NCBI GenBank assembly: GCA_963667575.2
Contig: CAXXHY010000015.1
Location: 186,001-250,000 of the forward strand
Direction of reading: 5' to 3'
Length of the DNA stretch: 64,000 nucleotides
Source of the DNA: G963665495 sp963667575
Lineage (GTDB): Bacteria; Desulfobacterota; Desulfovibrionia; Desulfovibrionales; Desulfovibrionaceae
A program made the position numbers and the translations under genes. Below are positions 1 through 8,385 of this stretch, piece by piece (positions within the stretch are counted from its first letter, which is position 1; every line of letters begins with the position of its first letter). Under the pieces are notes generated by a model that was given only the letters and a program-made list of their open reading frames with translations, was not told where the DNA came from and searched no databases.

Positions 1-6
1 TGACGT

Positions 7-92
7 GTCGTTATTATCGTGTCGTTATGATAGTGCCGTTATGATCGTTGCCTGGTCGTTATCTGGTCGTTATCTGGTCGTTATCTGGTCAT
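7..92. repeat. Degenerate 11-12 bp tandem repeat (core GTCGTTAT)
   Basis: The core GTCGTTAT recurs about six times, with one further CCGTTAT variant. The last three copies form perfect 11-bp units (CTGGTCGTTAT) arranged head to tail, and earlier copies are separated by variable TGAT/AGT bases. The array lies just beyond the terminator of the neighbouring minus-strand glycosyltransferase and runs to the window edge, so its full length is unknown. The 11-bp period is near one helical turn, which would suit a protein-binding array, but a simple minisatellite is equally possible. Confidence 0.75.
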
Positions 93-97
93 TGATT

Positions 98-124
98 GAA
101 AAAAAACCTTGGGGCGCGGCCCCT
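98..124 (-). terminator. Rho-independent terminator of the glycosyltransferase gene
   Basis: On the minus strand a GC stem (GGGGC, loop CGC, GCCCC) is followed by AAGG and a run of T. It lies about 50 bp past the stop codon at 174-176. Confidence 0.7.
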
Positions 125-173
125 AAACCGCCTGCGCATCAACTATGTGGAACACTTTGTCCTCGTCAAAAAA

Positions 174-2976
174 CTATGCAGCGCGAATATTGCGTACGCT
201 GTAAAAGCGTTCCAGCCAGGGCGACGTCACGATGCCGTAGGTATCATGAAACCAGCGTAAAAAGTCCAGCGTTTCATACACCTGCTGCAGTGCTGCAGGA
301 TCAAGAAAACGCCCCTGCACGGGCAATGTCTGCATCCGTTCCGCCAGACGGGTGCATTCCGCGGCGATCTGCCCGGGCTCCATCCGCCAGAGCCACATCA
401 TCTCCGGCAGGCCTTCCCTGTCCGGGCCAAGGGGAAAAGCCGTGGGCTGCTCGAACAGATGCGCATGACACAGCACCATATCCGGTACGCAGCTCGCATC
501 CAGCGTTTCCAAAGACTGCAGCAGTGTTTCCAGCTCAGCCGTACGGATGACATCCAGCTCTTGAGCCAGTTCGCGCGCACGTACGGGCGGCAGATCCAGA
601 TAATGGCAGCCCACATGCGGATGCAATGCCAGCCGCACCACGCCCCCGGCGCCGCGTACGGTGTGCGCCCTGCAAAAATCCCGGATGCCCAGATGGTGCT
701 CATGCCTCGCGGCCAGGTGGTGAAGATACAGGATACGCGGGTCGTCTCCGTACAGACGCCAGGCCAGTTCCACGTCCTCCGCACCTGGCCCGGAAAAGGC
801 CTCGTCAAACCCGCCGACATCCAGCACGGCCTTGCGTCCGACGCTGATGTTGCAGGTGTAGAAATGTGGATAGGGATAGAACTGATTGGTACGCGCCCGG
901 GCGAAATCAAAATACAGATCCGAATATTCAAGCACGTAACCGCTGGGTTTGCAAAGGAAATTTGCAGGAAAATAGGTTCTGCCCAGCACGGCGATGCCCG
1001 CATCCTGATGCAGGGCCTGGTAGCGCGTATGAATGGCCAGACCGTCGGAATGCAGAATAGTGTCGTCATTGATGAACAGCAGCCATTGCCCTCTGGCGTA
1101 CGCCATGGCCCGGTTGCGTGCGGCAGCCGGTCCGCTCCGGCGTTCCTGGCGCAGCGTCACCAGCCGGTACGGGCGCTCCTGCCGGGCCAGGACCTCCTGC
1201 GTACGGTCCGCGGAAGCGTCGTCGCAGACGATCACCTCGTAATCCTGCGCGGCAAGGGTCTGATGCGCCAGGGCTTCCAGGCACTGTTCCAGGGCCTCGG
1301 CCCTTTCAAAGGTGGGAATCACCACGGAAATCAGGGGCTTTTGCGTACGACTACGCGGCAAAGTGCTCACGCAATCTGTCCGGTGCACCACATTTGCGCC
1401 GAACGCCGGGGCATCGGGCAGCAGATCATGTGCTGCGGGAGCCAGTCCCTCGTCCGCGGATCCGGCCAGTTTCTCGCAGTCCAGCAGATCATTCATTCGC
1501 GGCACGTACCAGCGCTCAGGCACAGGGTCGGTCAACGAAGGAAAGTGCAGGGCCAGTCCTCTGGCCGCACGGGCCGCACTGCCGACAAAATCGTTCCTGT
1601 TCAGCGCCAGGTAACGGATGGGGGCGTGGCTGCAGTCCGCGGGGACCAGCTCTTTTGCATTGGCCGCATCCGTGCAGACCAGAAACTCGATCTCCCGGAA
1701 CACGTCCCGGCTGATGCTGCGGATAGTTTCCCGCACCTGCCCGGCTTCCTGCGTACGCTCTTTGCGCAGCGGCAGGGCTATGCTCAGCAGAGGGTCCGTA
1801 TGGGTCCGCAGCGTGCTGTCCTGGGACATGCCCCGATAACGGTGAAAAATGGTCTGAAAGTCAGGATAAAACGGCTCCCAGCTGTCGGCACTGCCGCCTT
1901 TGGCCTGGGCGTGGAAACGATACGCGGCCAGTACGCGCGGCGTATGGCGGATGGCCTGCAAACGGGTCAGGACGCATCCAGAAATCGCAATCCATGCCGT
2001 AGTGCAGGTGCGTATCAATCAAACCGGCGCGGTCCAGGAGGTCACGCTTGAAAAACAGAGCCTGCTGCGCCGGGTACACGTAATCATCCCAATAACGCAG
2101 CAGTTCTTCAAAATGCCTTTCCCGGTTCATGAGCACGAACTGACGCCCTGACTGTTCGTATATCCAGAGGCAGTCGCCCATGATCAGGCTTTCCTGCGGA
2201 TGATCCGCAAACCATTCGTACGTGGTCTGAAAAGCTCCGGGCAGGTGGAAGTCGTCCGAGTTGATCCAGGCCACGACCTTGCCGCGAGCCATGCGCAGGC
2301 CCTTGTTCAAGGCGTCGCTCTGGCCCTTGTCCGGCTCGGAAATCCAGCGCAGATGCGGGTAGCGCCGCAACACCTCCAGGGTGCCGTCGGTGGAGCCCCC
2401 ATCCACCACGATATGCTCGAAGCTGGGGAATCCCTGCCAGAGCACCGCGCGAATGGTGTCCTCTATGAAGGCGGCCTGGTTGAAAGACGGAGTAATGACG
2501 GAAAAATACGGACTTTCACCTGAATCCGGCAGAACCGGCTCGCCATGCTGTCCGTGCTCGTGGGCGTGATAGATCTCGGCATAATGGTTGACATCCGCGG
2601 CCAGTCGCTGCTGCGCGTCCGCATCTTCCGGCCGCCGCTGGCAATAGCGGGAAAGAACCAGCCTGCGCATGGCAGGAAGCCCGGCCTGGTCGAAAACGTC
2701 GCAAAGCCCGTCCACATAGGACTTGTCCCCCATATGGGGTACGCGATCGACCACCAGCGCTTCCAATGCGGCGCATTGCTCGGAATGGCTTCCGCAACCG
2801 CTCCAGGCCCGTGCCAGCTGCTGCAGCAGCCAGGGAGACCCCGGAGTCCGCTGCAAAGCGCGCAGCAACAAGGCCTCAGCCTGTTCGCAGGCCCGGGCGT
2901 CGAGCAAGCCGACAATACGCGTATGCAATGGATCCGCCCAGTGTGGCGGACGGCGAATAGCAGATTTCAATCCCAT
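174..2976 (-). CDS. Multidomain family 2 glycosyltransferase (one apparent frameshift)
   Basis: Two overlapping reading frames on the minus strand join into one protein of about 933 residues if one extra base near 1969-1972 is removed; the corrected span is then exactly divisible by three. The N-terminal ~150 residues look helical. A GT-A family 2 domain follows (about 158-300) with a DGGSTDGT nucleotide-binding loop (192-199) and an NSDD metal-binding DxD-type motif (239-242). The middle part (about 390-470) starts with a degenerate GT2-like strand. A second good GT2 domain starts near 549, with CDDASADRT, NDDT and a GAEDVELAWRL acceptor-side motif. No transmembrane helix is seen, so it should be a cytoplasmic enzyme adding sugars to a surface glycan. 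Sugar and acceptor cannot be told. Without the correction it would be two truncated proteins, 1861-2976 and 174-2018. Confidence 0.8.
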
Positions 2977-3455
2977 GCGCTCCCATATAGCAAACGGACC
3001 CTGAAACCATCAAGCAAGTGAATGATCAATCCGTTTTTCGTCGAAAAATCATCTGTTGCGGCGCTGCCGCTGTCTTGTTCCTGGCGCCGTGCGTCCCTTT
3101 TCAATGAAAAATTCATTCAACAACCGAATAATCGTCCGGAGGGCGCAAAAACTTTAGACTTTTCAAAGGCTCGGACATCATTTCCGGCCAGGTGAATCTT
3201 TTTTAACCTTCTCGCACCTTGCCCTTGAAAAAGAAACGCGCGTATACTTCCTGAAATCCGAAGTCCGCTCTCCTGAAGCCGCAAATGAAAAGGCCGTAAT
3301 CCATCTGGTATTTTTTCTTGGTTGGCACCAAGGAGCACATGAAAATTTTTTCGGATGATTTCCTTTTTTAACAAATATTTGTGGTAGTTACATAAAAGAA
3401 CTTGAAAAAGCTCTTTTTTTGCGTGCCAACCTGCTGTTTTGTGATATACCAAAGT
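2977..3455. other. Intergenic region with divergent start sites
   Basis: About 480 bp between the glycosyltransferase (minus) and the deacetylase-like gene (plus). It becomes AT-rich toward the right and must hold both promoters, but I cannot identify convincing -35/-10 pairs. A 111-codon minus-strand frame (3117-3452) has no recognisable domain and I do not call it a gene. Confidence 0.5.
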
Positions 3456-4712
3456 ATGAACGTAGCATCCGTAGTACCCTCTATCATACGAAAAGTGTAT
3501 GATTGCAAAGGCTTTGCATTGTTTTCAATGCCTCTGCTGCTGCTTTTTTTCAGTATTCCCGCACCTGCCCTTGCCAGCTCCCTGGAGCATCCGGGAGGAC
3601 TGTGGCAGCGGGTGAGTTCCGGCGCACCGCTGGGTGTGGCCTACAGCGCCAACGGCCGCCATTACGTGGCTTATCTGCGTCCGCTGACCTTTGCCGCCGG
3701 CACGGACAACGCCATTGCCAACTGGGTGTGCCGCATCCGTTTTTCCCTGTACGACTCCTGCCCTCCGGGCCCTCGGGCGTTCATCATCGCGCCTTCTCCC
3801 GTGGCAAGACCCATGGGAGTCTCCCAGGGGCGCGGCGACTGGGACGGCTATACACCCGCCCTTCACGATCAGGGCGCCATCACGGACGGCCAGGCGCATG
3901 TGCTCAAGGCCGGCTGGGAATGGTTTGCACTGATAGACTGGCGTGTTCGCTGGATGCACGACAAGGAAGCGCGTCAGGAGGTAAACAGCACCCTGCTTTC
4001 CCTGCTTCCGGCCAACAAGGAACAGGCCGAAAGCATCGGCCGTACGCTGGGGTTGCGGGCCGACACTCCGGAATGGATGGATTTCAAGGTCATTCTGGAC
4101 GAATTGAAGCAGAACCGCTACCGCCTCGAAAACAAAATGCCCCGGCCGGGCCAGCCGTGGGAGCCCGGCAAGGTCACGGTTTTTCTGCGCCACGATGTGG
4201 ACACATCGCTTTACGGAGCCCAGATCATGGCGTTTGAAGAAGCGCTCCAGTCCATCCCGGCCAATTTCCACATCAACATGGGATCCTGCATTTACGGCCT
4301 GGCGGGTGCCAACGGACATTTCATGCACCGCCCCGGAGCACTCGAAGACTTTCTGACCTTCCAGCAGCTTGGGCATACGGTCAGTTGCACCCCGGACGGA
4401 CAGACGATCCGGACATTGGGAAAAATATCTTATTCCGACTGGATGCATGCGGAACAACGACGCATACGCGACGCCGGTCTGGAAAATGCCGTGTGGCCGC
4501 CGGACGAATGCGAGGCCGCATGGCTGCGCACCATTTCAGACACTCAGGCCCAGCCCGGCGAAAGGCTGCAGTATCTGCTGCACTCGTTGCGGGAAAGCAA
4601 ACCCGGCGAGGTACTGGAACTGGTGCTGCATCCGCACCTCTGGACCACGGACACGCCCGAATTCGACCTTTCCTTGCAAAGTACGGCACTGAAGCTCGCG
4701 CTGGGGCGCTGA
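3456..4712 (+). CDS. Secreted polysaccharide-deacetylase-like protein
   Basis: About 418 residues. An N-terminal hydrophobic segment ending in PAPALAS looks like a signal peptide, so the protein should be periplasmic or secreted. The key motif is FLRHDVD (around residues 243-249), the first metal-binding motif of NodB-type carbohydrate deacetylases; a histidine near the C-terminus (LVLHPHLW) resembles the later conserved His. The ~230 residues before the motif are not recognised. The start is uncertain: 3456 is an ATG with an acceptable signal sequence but weak ribosome-binding site; a TTG at 3402 and an ATG at 3528 are alternatives. It converges on the transglutaminase-TPR gene. Enzyme activity is inferred from one motif only. 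Confidence 0.6.
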   Translation: MNVASVVPSIIRKVYDCKGFALFSMPLLLLFFSIPAPALASSLEHPGGLWQRVSSGAPLGVAYSANGRHYVAYLRPLTFAAGTDNAIANWVCRIRFSLYDSCPPGPRAFIIAPSPVARPMGVSQGRGDWDGYTPALHDQGAITDGQAHVLKAGWEWFALIDWRVRWMHDKEARQEVNSTLLSLLPANKEQAESIGRTLGLRADTPEWMDFKVILDELKQNRYRLENKMPRPGQPWEPGKVTVFLRHDVDTSLYGAQIMAFEEALQSIPANFHINMGSCIYGLAGANGHFMHRPGALEDFLTFQQLGHTVSCTPDGQTIRTLGKISYSDWMHAEQRRIRDAGLENAVWPPDECEAAWLRTISDTQAQPGERLQYLLHSLRESKPGEVLELVLHPHLWTTDTPEFDLSLQSTALKLALGR

Positions 4713-4736
4713 GCAGCCGGTTATCTCCCAGAAAAA

Positions 4737-5882
4737 TCAGAGCGGACGGACGGTCTCTTTTTTCGGAGACCCTGCCGTGCCGTTGCCGTCTTCACGCTTT
4801 ACCGCAGCCCGGTCCAAGTCGCTGTTCATTCCGGACAGATCTCCAAGGGCCTTGCGGACAAGCCCCCGGTAGTAGTAGGCCTCGGTGTTGTCGGGATCCA
4901 GTTCCAGCGCTTTGTTGAGATCCTTGAGCGCTACCAGGTTGTCCCCCTGGTGAATGCGTACGGCCGCACGTCCAATATAGGCTGGAACGTGTTTCGGGTC
5001 GTGCACCAGTGCCTGGTTGTAGCGTTTCAGAGCCAGCCAGTCGTGCCTGTGGGAGGCCAGGACATTGCCCAGGCCGGTGAACAGATCGGGCAGATCGAAA
5101 TGCAGCTGAAACTTTTCGCGCATGCTCGGGCTGCGCCAAACCAGTCCGGTCTCCACCGCGAAAAACGTCAGCAGTTTTGTGACATCGTCAGTGGAGCGTA
5201 CGCCGATATCCCAAAAATCATACCCTCTGGTCACGAACAATTCGTTGCGCGGATAATAAGGCTCTTCGGGATTGTAATTCTCAAAAAAATTGAAATGGTT
5301 GGGGTCAATCAAATACCAGCGTCCGTTTACCAGCACCTCGATAAAACTATGGCCGTACACCAGCGAGAGATTGTTCTCGCGGTAACGCTCCACCCAGTCG
5401 TAACTCGCGGTGAGCACCAGCAGCGAGGGGTAGCCCATGGCGCGAAACAGAGCCAGGCCCACCAACGCGTAATCACTGCAGCCCCCCAGGGTACGGTCCT
5501 GAAAGATCTGGTCCGCGGTTCGGCTGAACTGCTTGCGATTCAGCCACGGATCATAGGCGAAATCCTCGATGATCAGCCGCATGGCCGCGCCCAGCCGTTC
5601 GAAGTCGTCACGCCCCTGAATACCCGCCGCAACCTCAAGAATACGGGGAGTCACTTCGCTTTGGGAAAAGTACCTGGCATCCTGGCTGGTCTTGTCCTCA
5701 TGCCGCTGTTCAATATTCTGCAGATTGCGGGAGAGTTGCTGCTGTTGTTCGACAAAGGAAGTACAGGCTGTGGCGGAGAGGAGAAGCAGAACAAGCGCCG
5801 CTCTGCACGACTGAACGACGAAGAAGCTGAAAAAAACGGCCGACAGCCGATCAGGCTGCCGGCCGGAAATTGAACTACTCAT
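4737..5882 (-). CDS. Transglutaminase-like domain protein with C-terminal TPR repeats
   Basis: A 381-residue protein with an N-terminal hydrophobic segment (about 14-40) ending in a possible but weak lipobox at Cys40. The transglutaminase-like core carries an apparent Cys-His-Asp triad: Cys135 in GGCSDYA, His178 in GHSFIEV and Asp193 in WYLIDPN. TPR-type helices fill about 270-360, including a clear repeat (LNKALELDPDNTEAYYYRGL). Family members are thiol proteases or peptide crosslinkers in the envelope. It starts 2 bp after the FecR-domain gene stops, so the two are almost surely co-transcribed and translationally coupled. Substrate unknown; peptidoglycan, adhesin or the FecR protein itself are guesses. 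Confidence 0.75.
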   Translation of the reverse strand: MSSSISGRQPDRLSAVFFSFFVVQSCRAALVLLLLSATACTSFVEQQQQLSRNLQNIEQRHEDKTSQDARYFSQSEVTPRILEVAAGIQGRDDFERLGAAMRLIIEDFAYDPWLNRKQFSRTADQIFQDRTLGGCSDYALVGLALFRAMGYPSLLVLTASYDWVERYRENNLSLVYGHSFIEVLVNGRWYLIDPNHFNFFENYNPEEPYYPRNELFVTRGYDFWDIGVRSTDDVTKLLTFFAVETGLVWRSPSMREKFQLHFDLPDLFTGLGNVLASHRHDWLALKRYNQALVHDPKHVPAYIGRAAVRIHQGDNLVALKDLNKALELDPDNTEAYYYRGLVRKALGDLSGMNSDLDRAAVKREDGNGTAGSPKKETVRPL

Positions 5883-5884
5883 AA

Positions 5885-6763
5885 TTACTCAAGAATTTCA
5901 GGCATATCCATGACACTTGCCGTAGGCATGTTCAACCGCATGGTCTGGGAATACAAGCCGGCAGTCAGGGGCAGGTGGGAAATAACCTTGGCTCCGGAAA
6001 ACAGTGTGCCCATGTTGGAGGTGATATTCATGGCCGAGAAGGACGCCCCGGCTTTGGGAGTCAGCTCCAGGTGGGTGTCGTCGCCCGTTGCCAGAAAGAT
6101 GTCGTCGCCAAAGGATTCCGCATGGGCCAGAGGCGGCGTGAACAGCTGCAGCCAGTTGGTGGAGGCGTAATCCTTGGTATTTTCCTTGCCCACGTACGTC
6201 ACGGCAAAGTCGGATCCGCGGACGCCCAGAGTGGCCAGAGGCGTTTCCACACGGAAATTCTGTTCCTTGGATTGAAATTTGGAAACTATGTAGCGCACTT
6301 TTCCGATCAGCATGTTCAACAGGGTATCGCGAAAGCTCGTCTGCGGATTGTATACGCTTTTGTCGATGCGAAGTTTGGTATAGGCTCCCAGGGTCAGCTG
6401 GCTTTTGTCGTTGAGCAGGACAATGATGCTGGACTGCGCGTCGGACAGCAGCAGATCCCCCTGGTACACGGAAACCCCTTTTTTGAGGCGGAATGCCGTC
6501 TTTTGCTTGTCCGAATGGATGACGAATGTATCGTTGCGCACAAATTCGACGGCTCCCACGGCATCGCCCGGACCGTCGGCAAAAGAGGACGCCACGGTGA
6601 CCCCTTGGGGCAGAATCTTCGCCACTTCTTCTACCTCGAACAATTTAAGCAAATTGTCGCCGGGACTTTCCGCGATGGCGGAATACACTACGCCCGTGAC
6701 GAGCAGAATACTCATCAGCAACACCACGAGCAGCTTTGTACGAAAAAGATACTGAAAACGCAT
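5885..6763 (-). CDS. FecR-domain exported protein
   Basis: About 292 residues from the ATG at 6763, chosen because GGGGAG sits at the right distance; ATGs at 6778 and 6796 are upstream alternatives. The first ~30 residues form a signal peptide or single membrane anchor. The FecR-type beta domain spans roughly 75-190: a GVSVYQGDLLLSD strand, LNDKSQLTLG, and the hallmark TPLATLGVRGSDF. There is no N-terminal anti-sigma helix and no sigma factor nearby, so it is not a classical FecI/FecR regulator; such stand-alone FecR domains occur in exported proteins. It is the first gene of a pair with the transglutaminase-TPR gene and is divergent from the barrel protein gene at 7099. Confidence 0.8.
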   Translation of the reverse strand: MRFQYLFRTKLLVVLLMSILLVTGVVYSAIAESPGDNLLKLFEVEEVAKILPQGVTVASSFADGPGDAVGAVEFVRNDTFVIHSDKQKTAFRLKKGVSVYQGDLLLSDAQSSIIVLLNDKSQLTLGAYTKLRIDKSVYNPQTSFRDTLLNMLIGKVRYIVSKFQSKEQNFRVETPLATLGVRGSDFAVTYVGKENTKDYASTNWLQLFTPPLAHAESFGDDIFLATGDDTHLELTPKAGASFSAMNITSNMGTLFSGAKVISHLPLTAGLYSQTMRLNMPTASVMDMPEILE

Positions 6764-6836
6764 CGCACTCCCCTTCATGAGTTTGAGCCTGATCAACCGT
6801 TTTTTGTGTAACTCAAGGTTTCCAGTCTTTAGAATT

Positions 6837-6866
6837 ACAATATTTGGACAAGACTGTCTATTTCAA
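6837..6866 (-). promoter_or_regulatory. Candidate sigma70 promoter for the FecR operon
   Basis: On the minus strand TTGAAA is followed after 18 bp by TATTGT, about 75 bp upstream of the FecR start. Sequence match only. Confidence 0.4.
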
Positions 6867-7025
6867 TGAATTACTTACACCCTTCCCCAGGCAAGTTTCA
6901 GATCGCTATCAACGGTTTCTTTTTTTGATGGACATTTACTTAAAAAATTTTTAATAAAAATTTAGATTTCGTCAATAAATTTTACGTATTTTTATGAGGA
7001 AAAGGCGATCCATTTTATTTCAGGT

Positions 7026-7054
7026 TTGTCATTACTGAAAGTTTCCTGTAATAA
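7026..7054 (+). promoter_or_regulatory. Candidate sigma70 promoter for the barrel protein
   Basis: TTGTCA and TAATAA with a 17-bp spacer, about 45 bp before the start codon at 7099. This is a good match to the housekeeping consensus. Confidence 0.55.
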
Positions 7055-7098
7055 ATAGCAAAATCTATTTGTATATTTTGGGGTAAGGGGGCCAAGGT

Positions 7099-8331
7099 AT
7101 GAAAGCTAAATTCCAGTCCATGTCTGTCTGCATGTCTGTTTGCCTGCTTGTTTTTTTTCTGGCCGCGCTTCCGGTGTCGGCACTGCGGGCAAGCTCCAAC
7201 GGCACTCCGGAACCTCCCGAGCCGGACCCGGCTCCGGAAGAACAGACCACCCCCGGAGAGGATATCACTTCACAGGAAATCCTGCGCAACACTATCAATA
7301 CCAACAACAAGCTCGTCAGTTCGCGCATAGAGACACGCCAGGTTTCCAAAAGTGACAGCGGAGGCGGTTCGGATTCCGTTGAAAGCCAGATTCCAGGCTC
7401 CAAATTCGTTTCCAGTTTCACCCCGCAGCCCGCCGGAAGGCAGGCGGTTCTCCCCAAATCCTATTTCGTTTCTTCGCTTATCGACAATCCCGAGTCCGCA
7501 ACTTCCTGGAAACAGGCCGTCGGTATGGCGCTTACCTCCATCGAAGACCAGCAACGCCGCCAGGCACGCGATGAATCCCAGCAACGCTTCGGCGTCTGGG
7601 CCATGCAGGGCACGTCGCTGATATCCAACGACCAGACCAGCACGAAAATGTGGGGCAATGTGATCACCGTGATGGGCGGATTCGACTACAAGCCTGTGGA
7701 TCCCCTGCTTCTCGGCCTGGGAGTGGGCTGGGAACACGTCTATGTAAAAACCAGATTCAACGACGGCTGGGTCCAGGGCGACGGCCTCACCCTGATGCCC
7801 TATGCAAGCTACGCCATCCTGCCCACCACCATCGTGGACTCCAGCTTCGGCCTCACCTTCATGGACTACGACACCAGACGCTACAGCGCCCTCAACAACG
7901 GCGACGTGGACGGCGATTACAATACCACCAGAACCCTCTGGGCCGTGAACATCAACCAGTATTTCCTGGTTGAACGCTGGTCATTTCTGGCGCGCATCAG
8001 CCATTTGTACGCCAACGAATACCGCCCGTCCTACGATGACGACGCCAACAACTCCTTCGAATCCATGAACAGCTACCTCGGGGAACTGCAATTCGCCGCG
8101 CGCGCCACTTACAGCTGGGACCGCTTCAGCCCGTACCTCGGGGCCGCCTATGTCGTCGATTACGCGCTCCGCAGTCCGCAGGATACCGACATCGACGAAT
8201 TTCAGGGGTCCGTGGGCGCCACAGCGCGGCTCTTCGACACGACCTACCTGACCGCGGACGTTACCAACAGCTTTTTCCGCGATCATACCTACAACACGAG
8301 CTTTTCCTTTACTCTGCGTTACGAATGGTAG
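7099..8331 (+). CDS. Autotransporter-type outer-membrane beta-barrel protein
   Basis: 410 residues. A signal peptide (about 1-30) is followed by a Pro/Glu-rich and Ser/Thr-rich low-complexity linker up to about residue 150. The remaining ~260 residues alternate polar and aromatic residues in short strands (for example WGNVITVMGGFDYK and GLGVGWEHVYV), as expected for an autotransporter barrel, and end in the aromatic tail YEW typical of proteins inserted by the BAM complex. The passenger is very short, so this is a barrel with a small exposed linker rather than a classical adhesin. GGGG(C)CA precedes the ATG. It is divergent from the FecR/transglutaminase operon, which suggests but does not prove a functional link. 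Confidence 0.75.
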   Translation: MKAKFQSMSVCMSVCLLVFFLAALPVSALRASSNGTPEPPEPDPAPEEQTTPGEDITSQEILRNTINTNNKLVSSRIETRQVSKSDSGGGSDSVESQIPGSKFVSSFTPQPAGRQAVLPKSYFVSSLIDNPESATSWKQAVGMALTSIEDQQRRQARDESQQRFGVWAMQGTSLISNDQTSTKMWGNVITVMGGFDYKPVDPLLLGLGVGWEHVYVKTRFNDGWVQGDGLTLMPYASYAILPTTIVDSSFGLTFMDYDTRRYSALNNGDVDGDYNTTRTLWAVNINQYFLVERWSFLARISHLYANEYRPSYDDDANNSFESMNSYLGELQFAARATYSWDRFSPYLGAAYVVDYALRSPQDTDIDEFQGSVGATARLFDTTYLTADVTNSFFRDHTYNTSFSFTLRYEW

Positions 8332-8354
8332 CCTGACGAAATCGCCAGACATCG

Positions 8355-8379
8355 AGGCGGCCGCAAGGCCGCCTTTTTT
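8355..8379 (+). terminator. Rho-independent terminator after the barrel protein gene
   Basis: Perfect stem AGGCGGCC, loop GCAA, GGCCGCCT, followed by six T. It ends just before the stop of the convergent oligosaccharyltransferase gene. Confidence 0.85.
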
Positions 8380-8385
8380 GTTGCA

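Larger units (their letters stand above)
6764..7098. other. AT-rich divergent promoter region
   Basis: A 335-bp AT-rich stretch separating the minus-strand FecR operon from the plus-strand barrel protein. It contains one candidate sigma70 promoter for each side (annotated separately) and several A/T tracts that could bend DNA. Confidence 0.6.

Noticed and set aside
459..2051. Long plus-strand frame opposite the glycosyltransferase
   Set aside because: It is antisense to strong GT2 motifs and its translation looks like a mirror of high-GC codon bias.
3117..3452. 111-codon minus-strand frame in the intergenic region
   Set aside because: No domain, no ribosome-binding site, biased composition; likely chance.
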